A stretch of DNA of 64,000 nucleotides, taken from the NCBI GenBank assembly GCA_903871335.1, contig CAIQGE010000035.1:17739-81738 (forward strand), in the 5' to 3' direction. Position 1 is the first letter of the stretch, and every line of letters starts with the position of its first letter. The DNA is from an uncultured Actinomycetes bacterium (lineage in GTDB: Bacteria; Actinomycetota; Acidimicrobiia; Acidimicrobiales; RAAP-2). A program made the translations under genes and the position numbers. Under the pieces are notes generated by a model. It worked only from the letters and a program-made list of their open reading frames with translations. It made no database searches and was not told the origin of the DNA. Shown here in pieces: positions 8,045 to 14,261 of the stretch.

Positions 8045-8128
8045 ATGTCAAAGCGGACGGTGAAGCGCAAGCTGCGCGCAAAGAAGAAGGCCAACCACGG
8101 CAAGAAGCCGAACTGCGGCCGCGGCTAG
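8045..8128 (+). CDS. Large ribosomal protein bL37-like
   Basis: A 27-residue basic peptide, MSKRTVKRKLRAKKKANHGK followed by KPNCGRG. The KKANHGKKPN segment matches the end of the actinobacterial 50S protein bL37 (pattern KANHGKRPNA) seen in mycobacterial ribosome structures. Here the tail extends past PN with CGRG. It is too short for normal gene calling. The stop codon lies inside a small hairpin shared with the convergent GDPD gene. Confidence 0.82.
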   Translation: MSKRTVKRKLRAKKKANHGKKPNCGRG

Positions 8129-8141
8129 ACCTTCGGTCTAG
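8125..8141. terminator. Compact hairpin between convergent bL37 and GDPD genes
   Basis: CTAGACC and GGTCTAG form a perfect 7-bp stem with a three-base loop. It covers the stop codons of both genes. No T-run follows on either strand, so termination activity is uncertain. Confidence 0.35.
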
Positions 8142-8998
8142 AGTCGCCCGTCCCAACGGCACCCACGGCGCGTGAGTAACGCGACCAGGGGCGTTGGTAC
8201 ATCGGTAATGATTCCGTCGACGCCGAGATCAATCAGGCGCGACATTTCATCTTCTTCATTAATGGTCCATACGTGGACCGCGATTCCGGCTGCGTGCGCG
8301 GCCGTGACGAATCGTTCGTCGACGACGGTGACATCTCCGTAGGACGCGGGAACCTGGAACGCGCACACGGGAGATTCCTCTGGTATCGCACCCTCCTGTA
8401 CCGCGAAGTAGAACGCCGCAGTTTCCGCGGTCGCGGCGGAGGTGAGGACTTCGGGCGCGATCGCCCGAAATGCTCCAATCGCGTCATCGCTGAATGAGGC
8501 CACGATCACCGAGTCCGTCCGCTCCAATCGCCGCAGTTCATCGGCGAGGAGTTGCTCGTAGGGTTCCACCTCCGGAGCCGTTCGCTTGATGTCCATGTTC
8601 AAGGGAACACCCGGGAAAGCCCTCGACACCTCTTCGAGCGTGGCGATGCCGAACGCGCGATTCTGCGGAGCCTGCCCGCGCCACGGGTATTCCTCGGCCG
8701 GACGATCGGGGGTGACGGCATCTCCGGGGATGAACCAGTAGGCATTGTCCATCTCACGAAGCTCGGCCAACGTGAAATTGGCGATCTCACCGCGCGCGTT
8801 GGTCGTCCGGTCAACCGTTTCGTCGTGGCACACGACGATCTGTCGGTCCTGGGTGGCGTGCACATCAAGTTCGATGGCCGTCGCACCACGTTCAATGGCC
8901 TGGCCGATGGCAAACAGGGTTGACGACGGCCCTTCGTGGGATCCGCCTTGGTGGGCGAACGCGACCACTCTGCGGTCCAGCCACGGGTTGTCCTTCAT
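8138..8998 (-). CDS. Glycerophosphodiester phosphodiesterase family protein
   Basis: A 286-residue TIM-barrel GDPD that would hydrolyse glycerophosphodiesters to glycerol-3-phosphate and an alcohol. The metal ligands ELD (GATAIELDVH), the catalytic His of VCHDETVDRTT, and LNMDIK are present. The usual HRG...PENT opening reads HQGG...PSST: the first histidine is kept, but the neighbouring Arg is Gln and the Glu is Ser. No signal peptide is visible, so it looks cytoplasmic. It overlaps the DUF3817 gene by 4 bases. Confidence 0.88.
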   Translation of the reverse strand: MKDNPWLDRRVVAFAHQGGSHEGPSSTLFAIGQAIERGATAIELDVHATQDRQIVVCHDETVDRTTNARGEIANFTLAELREMDNAYWFIPGDAVTPDRPAEEYPWRGQAPQNRAFGIATLEEVSRAFPGVPLNMDIKRTAPEVEPYEQLLADELRRLERTDSVIVASFSDDAIGAFRAIAPEVLTSAATAETAAFYFAVQEGAIPEESPVCAFQVPASYGDVTVVDERFVTAAHAAGIAVHVWTINEEDEMSRLIDLGVDGIITDVPTPLVALLTRRGCRWDGRL

Positions 8999-9339
8999 GC
9001 CGTCACCTCCGTTCGTGGGAATCCGTAGGTCTTTTCAATCCAGTGCTCCATGTAAAACGCGAGACCGGGGATGAAACCGGCCAGGAGCATCAACACGAGC
9101 GTGGAGACCTTGAGTCGAGCTTGAATCGCGAAGATGCTGGCCAAGACCAAATAGATCGGATACAGCACCACGCCGTGCCCAATGCCCAAGATGCGGTCGA
9201 GCGCTTGAAAAACGGCTTCGTGTTGGAACTGCTTGGACGTCGTCCACTTCAAGATCAAGATGACAAAGAGCAGCAGCAGCGTCGTGCCACACACGTACGA
9301 CATCACGCGGTACCGGAGAAACGCGGCGTTTACCTTCAT
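8995..9339 (-). CDS. DUF3817 family membrane protein
   Basis: The start ATG 9339 overlaps the upstream TAA (TAATG), giving 114 residues. Three hydrophobic segments are visible, with GIGHGVVLYPIYLVLA in the middle; this matches the DUF3817 family of small actinobacterial membrane proteins. The function is unknown. It is coupled to both neighbours, so it is probably made together with the two-helix protein and the GDPD. Confidence 0.75.
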   Translation of the reverse strand: MKVNAAFLRYRVMSYVCGTTLLLLFVILILKWTTSKQFQHEAVFQALDRILGIGHGVVLYPIYLVLASIFAIQARLKVSTLVLMLLAGFIPGLAFYMEHWIEKTYGFPRTEVTA

Positions 9340-9719
9340 TAATGTCCCCACAGTTTCTTCTTCGGCGCCTGGCTGAGCGAATTCAGGTGATCGTTGTACG
9401 CCGCGAGCGTCGGATCTTCGGGCTCATCTAATTGGCGCGCGATCTGAGCCTCCGCTCGCATCTTTTCTTCGTATTCCTGTCGAGCCTTGACCTGGTGCTC
9501 GGTCACCTCTTCGAGGTGCAGGAGGGCCCACCAGCCGATAATGCCGATGAGGGCGAAGACGGGCCATTCCACGGCGTACAAGAAACTCAGCGCATTTCCC
9601 TGCGCCGCGCGACCGACCTGCCAGTACGCGGCCGTGGCGCACCCACCCACCCACACGACGAGGGCCACGTGCAGGAAGAGTGCCCGCGGCGAGAACCATC
9701 GCGACCGAGTGGAGGACAT
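9339..9719 (-). CDS. Two-helix membrane protein, actinobacterial conserved type
   Basis: A 126-residue protein. Residues about 12-32 (ALFLHVALVVWVGGCATAAY) and 45-67 (LYAVEWPVFALIGIIGWWALL) are membrane segments, followed by a charged helical tail of about 55 residues that is probably cytoplasmic. The EWPVFA motif is shared by small actinobacterial proteins found near cytochrome oxidase genes. The gene is divergent from ctaG, which fits a link to respiration, but this is inference. Confidence 0.65.
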   Translation of the reverse strand: MSSTRSRWFSPRALFLHVALVVWVGGCATAAYWQVGRAAQGNALSFLYAVEWPVFALIGIIGWWALLHLEEVTEHQVKARQEYEEKMRAEAQIARQLDEPEDPTLAAYNDHLNSLSQAPKKKLWGH

Positions 9720-9750
9720 GAGCAGGATCCTACCGAAGCCGAGTTCTACT

Positions 9751-9765
9751 ACTACATGTCGTAGT
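9751..9765. promoter_or_regulatory. Inverted repeat upstream of ctaG, BlaI-like in shape
   Basis: ACTAC-N5-GTAGT is a perfect dyad located just before the ctaG -10 box in the 62-base divergent gap. BlaI/MecI family repressors bind ACTACA/TGTAGT-type dyads, and in actinobacteria they often sit next to ctaG. The spacer here is one base longer than in the staphylococcal operator, and no blaI gene is in the window. Confidence 0.35.
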
Positions 9766-9769
9766 CAGG

Positions 9770-9775
9770 TACGCT
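9770..9775 (+). promoter_or_regulatory. -10 box of a leaderless ctaG promoter
   Basis: TACGCT lies 6 bases before GTG 9782 and 9 before ATG 9785, and no ribosome binding site is visible. Confidence 0.5.
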
Positions 9776-9781
9776 ACAGAC

Positions 9782-10615
9782 GTGATGCCTGGGCCGCCGC
9801 TGCCATTTTCGTGGCAGCACCTCAACTATTGGAACGTCAGCCTCGTCCCACTGGTGATCATGGTGATCGCGTGCCTCCTGTACGCCGAGGGCATGCGACG
9901 GGTAACCACGTGGCCGACGTTGCGCGCGGTGTGGTTCGTGCTCGCGATCGTGGTGACCTTTTTCGCCACCCAATCAGTCATCGGCGCCTACGACATGGTG
10001 CTCTTCAGTGATCACATGATCGAACACCTGATGTTGATCATGGTGGCAGCACCCATCTTCTGTTTCGCCGCTCCCCTGGACCTACTGCGAGAAGCGGGCG
10101 GTCCGCGCGTGGATGCGTTCTTCGAGACGCGCCCCCTGCGCGTTCTCCTCCACCCGCTGTTCGCCTTCGCGCTCTACGCCGTGGTCATTCCCCTCACGCA
10201 CCTGACGGGCTTTTTCAATCTCATGCTGACGCACGAGTGGATTCACCACAGTGAACAAGTGCTGTTCCTCGTCGTGGGATACCTCTTCTTCCGACCGGCG
10301 TTCGGGGTGGAAAAAGGAACCCAGATGCACCCGGGGTTGCGCATTGTCTACGTAATGGCGGCCGTGCCCGTCGACACGATTACGGGACTGACCCTAAATC
10401 TGCAGACCCACAATCCTTTTCCGGCCTACAGCACGATGGACGTGGGAACCTCAACATCGATTCTCCAGAGCCTCCACCTGGGTGGCGGCATCATGTGGAT
10501 TGGTGGAGATGCACTCATGCTTCTGTGGTGTATTCCCATTGCGCTCACCTGGGTGCGATACGAGACGAAGCGCACCGGCGAGCTCGACGCCGAACTCGAC
10601 GCCCTGGGTATTTAG
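9782..10615 (+). CDS. ctaG: Cytochrome c oxidase assembly factor CtaG (caa3 type)
   Basis: A 277-residue (276 if ATG 9785 is used) integral membrane protein with about seven helices. FSDHMIEHLMLIMVAAPIFC contains the histidine/methionine set typical of caa3-type CtaG proteins, and THEWIHHSEQVLFLVVGYLF and LHLGGGIMWIGGDALML are further signatures. CtaG helps copper insertion into subunit I of the oxidase. The gene is divergent from two small membrane genes and converges directly on the PfkB kinase gene with no spacer. Confidence 0.92.
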   Translation: MMPGPPLPFSWQHLNYWNVSLVPLVIMVIACLLYAEGMRRVTTWPTLRAVWFVLAIVVTFFATQSVIGAYDMVLFSDHMIEHLMLIMVAAPIFCFAAPLDLLREAGGPRVDAFFETRPLRVLLHPLFAFALYAVVIPLTHLTGFFNLMLTHEWIHHSEQVLFLVVGYLFFRPAFGVEKGTQMHPGLRIVYVMAAVPVDTITGLTLNLQTHNPFPAYSTMDVGTSTSILQSLHLGGGIMWIGGDALMLLWCIPIALTWVRYETKRTGELDAELDALGI

Positions 10616-11653
10616 TTACAACAGGCCGGCGTTGATGGCCAGTTCTTCGAGGTCCGCTTCGGGTCGCGCTCCCAGGTGCGTGATGACCTCACCCGCACAG
10701 AGCGATCCCAACGCGGCGGCCTCCACCGGATCGGCACCAACCGCCAGACCGTAGAGAAAACCGGAAGCGAATAGATCGCCCGCTCCGTTTTGGTCGACCA
10801 CGTCCTCGACCTCGGCGGCGGGGACGTGGACCACGCCGTGCACCGTGGACACTTCGGCGCCGCGCGGCCCCGTGGTCACGACCGTGAGAATACCCAAGTC
10901 CTCAACGGATTCAAATGCTGCGGCCAGCGTTGGGGTGCGAAAGAGCGCCAGCGCCTCGCCTTCGTTCGCCAACAGCACGTCGACGTCATTGGTGACCAGG
11001 TCCAGGAAGTCGTCGTAGTGCCGCTCCACACAAAACGTGTCGGACAATGACAGCGCGACCAGAGTTTCGTGTTCGTGAGCGCGCGCGACGAGCCGACGAA
11101 TGGCTTCCTTCGAGGGGGGCAGGTCGAAGAGGTAGCCCTCGATGTAGAGGATCTCTGACCGGGCGACCAGATCCTCGCGAACGTCCTCGGCCTCCAATTG
11201 GTTCGAGGCGCCAAGATACGTCGCCATCGTCCGCTGCGCGTCGTCGGAGACAAAAACGTGGCATCGTCCGGTCGCGATCTGTTGACGGGACGCAATCGCG
11301 AGGTCGAGTTCGACACCCAGCGATCGCATGTCGTGCGCGAAGACGTCACCGAATTCATCGTCCGACACTTTGCCAATGAACCCGGAGGTCCCGCCGAGGG
11401 CGGCGACGCCGGCGATGGAGTTGGCGACCGAACCTCCCGACATTTGAATGGTGGGACCCATGGCGCTGTAGATATCGGCTGCTCGTTCGAGATCCACCAA
11501 GGTCATGATCCCCTTGGTCAGATCCAGCCGGGCGTGCAGGTCATCGTGATCGCGCACAATGACGTCGAGCAGGGCATTGCCGATTCCGGTGACGGCGAGG
11601 CGGCCGGGTGCCGGCTTGGCACGGAGTGAGACGGGCGTCGGGGTGGAAGTCAC
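10616..11653 (-). CDS. PfkB family kinase, adenosine-kinase-like
   Basis: The GTG start at 11653 gives 345 residues. VTGIGNALLDVIVRDHDDL at the N-terminus, MSGGSVANSIAGVAALGG, and the C-terminal QNGAGDLFASGFLYGL with the catalytic Asp place it in the PfkB family, closest by eye to the adenosine-kinase-like branch (GNALLD opening). The usual DTxGAGD is DQNGAGD. It would phosphorylate a nucleoside or sugar; the exact substrate is not determined. A leaderless promoter overlaps that of the divergent aminopeptidase. Confidence 0.85.
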   Translation of the reverse strand: MTSTPTPVSLRAKPAPGRLAVTGIGNALLDVIVRDHDDLHARLDLTKGIMTLVDLERAADIYSAMGPTIQMSGGSVANSIAGVAALGGTSGFIGKVSDDEFGDVFAHDMRSLGVELDLAIASRQQIATGRCHVFVSDDAQRTMATYLGASNQLEAEDVREDLVARSEILYIEGYLFDLPPSKEAIRRLVARAHEHETLVALSLSDTFCVERHYDDFLDLVTNDVDVLLANEGEALALFRTPTLAAAFESVEDLGILTVVTTGPRGAEVSTVHGVVHVPAAEVEDVVDQNGAGDLFASGFLYGLAVGADPVEAAALGSLCAGEVITHLGARPEADLEELAINAGLL

Positions 11654-11659
11654 CGGACA

Positions 11660-11665
11660 AGGGTA
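11660..11665 (-). promoter_or_regulatory. -10 box of a leaderless PfkB kinase promoter
   Basis: TACCCT on the minus strand lies 6 bases before GTG 11653. The expected -35 region falls on the -10 box of the divergent aminopeptidase gene. Confidence 0.5.
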
Positions 11666-11678
11666 GATGGTTTCGTCG

Positions 11679-11684
11679 TAATGT
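11679..11684 (+). promoter_or_regulatory. -10 box of a leaderless promoter for the first M1 aminopeptidase
   Basis: TAATGT lies 8 bases before ATG 11693, with no Shine-Dalgarno sequence. Confidence 0.45.
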
Positions 11685-11692
11685 GGCGAACT

Positions 11693-14212
11693 ATGACAAC
11701 AAACCCGTACCGCCTCCCTTCGACGGTGGTCCCGTCGGCCTATCGCATCTTTCTGACGCCGGACCTCGAGAACTTCACGTTCAGTGGACGGGTGGAGATT
11801 GATGTGCACGTGCACGAGAGCGTCACGTCCTTTGCGCTCAACGCCATTGAGTTGGAGTTAGGTGGCGCCACGCTGACCAGCGGTGGCGTGGCGCATCACT
11901 CGACGGACCTGAGCACCAACGAGGAATACCAGACCGCTACGTTCACCTTCGACTCACCCCTCCCCGTTGGTGACGCCACCATCGAGCTCGCCTTCAAGGG
12001 CATCCTGAACGACCAACTCCACGGTTTCTACCGATCCACCTACACCGACGAGTCGGGCACGACGCACACGATCGCGACCACGCAGTTCGAATCCACCGAC
12101 GCGCGTCGAGCCTTCCCCTGTTGGGACGAACCGTCGTTCAAGGCGACCTACCAGGTCAATCTCACGATTCCGAGCCACCTCGCTGCGTATTCCAATTCCG
12201 CGGCCGTGTCCGATACGGATCTCGGGAACGGACAGCGTTCGGTGGTCTTTGCGCCCACGATGAAGATGTCGACGTACCTGGTTGCGTTCGTGGTCGGTCC
12301 CTTTGAGGCCACTGAGCCCATCGACGTCGGCGGCGTGCCCGTGCGCGTCATCTTCCCCATCGGCAAGGGACGTCTCGCCACGTACGCCCTCGAGGTCGCC
12401 GAACACGCACTGTCGTTCTTTAGTGAGTACTTCGATATTCCCTATCCCGGTGACAAGTTCGACCTCATCGCCATTCCCGACTTCGCCGCCGGCGCCATGG
12501 AGAATCTGGGTCTCGTCACCTTCCGCGAGACCGACTTGCTCATTGACCCCGAGCGCGCGAGCTTCGCGCAGATTGAGCGCGTCGCGCTCGTCATCAACCA
12601 CGAGACCGCTCACATGTGGTTCGGTGACCTCGTCACCATGGACTGGTGGGAGGGCATCTGGCTCAACGAGGCGTTTGCGACCTTCATGGAATCCATTTGC
12701 ACCGACCACTTCCGCCCCCAGTGGAAGAAGTGGGTCGGATTCAACGCACTGCGCGACATGGCGATGGCGGTGGACTCCCTTCACTCGACACGACCCATTG
12801 AGTACGAAGTCGTCTCGCCCGACGATTGCCGAGGCATGTTCGACGTGCTCACCTATATGAAGGGTTGCGCCGTGCTGCGCATGCTTGAGCAGTACCTCGG
12901 CGAAGAGACCTTCCGTGACGGTATCCGCGCCTACCTGCGCAAGCACAGTTACGCCAACACGGTCACCCAGGACCTCTGGAACGCCCTGGAGGAGGCCTCG
13001 GGCCAACCGGTGGGAACCATCATGAACACGTGGATCCTGCAAGGTGGTTTCCCGCTCGTCTCCGTGTCCGGTGGAACGGTGCGTCAGGAGTCCTTCCACT
13101 TCACCGAGGCTTCGGGCCCTTCGAACATTGGCGAACTCTGGCAGGTCCCAATCCTGTCGCGCCCGTTGGGAGGCGACAGTGTCGCCAAGCAGTTGCTCAG
13201 CGAGTCGAGTGCGTCACTGGCAACGTCCGGCAGCGCCATCGTGAACGCCGGCGGATCGGGCTTCTACCGCGTGGCCTACGGAACTGCAGAATTGGCCGAG
13301 ATTTCAGCACACCTGAGCGACCTGTCCGACATCGAGCGTGTACAACTGTTCTCCGACACCAATGCGGCGCTGCTCATGGGTCACACCTCGATCGCCGACC
13401 TCTTGCGCCTCGCGGCTGGTCTCGGCGACCTGAACGAACCCTCCGCCTGGACGGTCGTGGAGAACGCCCTCATGATGGTTCGTCGATTGGTCGACGAGGA
13501 GGGCGCCGACGTTCTCGCGACCGTCGTTCGACAACTCCTGCGTCCGCAATTCGAGCGTCTCGGCTGGGACCCCGCTGAGGGTGAGAGCGAGCAGGCGGGC
13601 GAGCTGCGTGGGCTCGTCATCCGCCTGCTTGGGGACATCGGCAATGACCGCGAGATCGTAGAAGAGGCCCTACGTCGTTTCGACGCGAACGAGGTGACCG
13701 GCGATTTGGCGCAGGCCATCATGGGCATCGCGGTGCGTGAGAATCGCCCCGGCGACCTCGACGTCATGGAGGAGCGACGTCGCTCGGCTGCGACCCCGCA
13801 GGACGAGCAGCTCTACCTCTTCGGTCCGGCCGCCACGCCTGATCCCCAGGCCGCGCTCGCGCTCTTCGAGCGGTGCTTCACCGACATTCGTAACCAGGAC
13901 GCCCCGTACGTGATCGCCGTTCTCATTCGCAGCCGTATCAACGGCGAGATGATCTGGCGCAAGTTCCGCGACCGGTTCGACGAGGCCGTGGCGCTGTTCC
14001 CCATGGGAATGCCCGCGGCGTCCGTCAGTGGCGTCGCCTCGCTCATCGCCGACCCGGCCCTCGCGGCGGAGATCCGCACCTTTCACACCGAGCACCCCCT
14101 CCCCGTGGCCCAGCGCCAGGTCGAGCAAGTACTCGAACGAATGGACATCGGTGTCGCGTTCGGCCAGAAGGTCCGGACGCAGTTGACCGCTCAACTTCGG
14201 ACGCTTCTGTAG
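11693..14212 (+). CDS. M1 family zinc aminopeptidase, copy 1
   Basis: The start ATG 11693 is chosen because the paralogue downstream begins the same way (TNPYRLP); length 839 residues. GAMENLGLVTFRE is the exopeptidase motif. The zinc site HETAH (303-307) is followed 18 residues later by the third ligand Glu in NEAFATF. The family usually has HEIAH or HELAH, so Thr305 is a variation. The C-terminal half is the helical ERAP1-like domain. It removes N-terminal amino acids from peptides, probably in the cytoplasm, as no signal peptide is seen. It is a close tandem duplicate of the next gene. Confidence 0.93.
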   Translation: MTTNPYRLPSTVVPSAYRIFLTPDLENFTFSGRVEIDVHVHESVTSFALNAIELELGGATLTSGGVAHHSTDLSTNEEYQTATFTFDSPLPVGDATIELAFKGILNDQLHGFYRSTYTDESGTTHTIATTQFESTDARRAFPCWDEPSFKATYQVNLTIPSHLAAYSNSAAVSDTDLGNGQRSVVFAPTMKMSTYLVAFVVGPFEATEPIDVGGVPVRVIFPIGKGRLATYALEVAEHALSFFSEYFDIPYPGDKFDLIAIPDFAAGAMENLGLVTFRETDLLIDPERASFAQIERVALVINHETAHMWFGDLVTMDWWEGIWLNEAFATFMESICTDHFRPQWKKWVGFNALRDMAMAVDSLHSTRPIEYEVVSPDDCRGMFDVLTYMKGCAVLRMLEQYLGEETFRDGIRAYLRKHSYANTVTQDLWNALEEASGQPVGTIMNTWILQGGFPLVSVSGGTVRQESFHFTEASGPSNIGELWQVPILSRPLGGDSVAKQLLSESSASLATSGSAIVNAGGSGFYRVAYGTAELAEISAHLSDLSDIERVQLFSDTNAALLMGHTSIADLLRLAAGLGDLNEPSAWTVVENALMMVRRLVDEEGADVLATVVRQLLRPQFERLGWDPAEGESEQAGELRGLVIRLLGDIGNDREIVEEALRRFDANEVTGDLAQAIMGIAVRENRPGDLDVMEERRRSAATPQDEQLYLFGPAATPDPQAALALFERCFTDIRNQDAPYVIAVLIRSRINGEMIWRKFRDRFDEAVALFPMGMPAASVSGVASLIADPALAAEIRTFHTEHPLPVAQRQVEQVLERMDIGVAFGQKVRTQLTAQLRTLL

Positions 14213-14223
14213 ATCCACGTGGC

Positions 14224-14261
14224 CGGACATGGTGTCGGGGGTAGCCTCGACACCATGTCCG
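14224..14261. repeat. 14-bp perfect inverted repeat around the start of the second aminopeptidase
   Basis: Arms 14224-14237 and 14248-14261 are exactly complementary (one arm reads CGGACATGGTGTCG). The 10-base centre can add a G-U and two G-C pairs, leaving a 4-base loop. The repeat starts 11 bases after the first aminopeptidase stop and contains the second gene's ATG (14255) in its right arm and its -10 box in the centre. There is no T-run after it, so it is more likely an operator or translation-control hairpin than a classic terminator. Confidence 0.7.
14242..14247 (+). promoter_or_regulatory. -10 box of a leaderless promoter for the second M1 aminopeptidase
   Basis: TAGCCT lies exactly 7 bases before ATG 14255 and in the centre of the 14-bp inverted repeat. 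No ribosome binding site is present. Confidence 0.5.

Noticed and set aside
11954..13099. A 381-codon open frame antisense to the first aminopeptidase
   Set aside because: Same type of shadow; no start signal and no recognisable domain.
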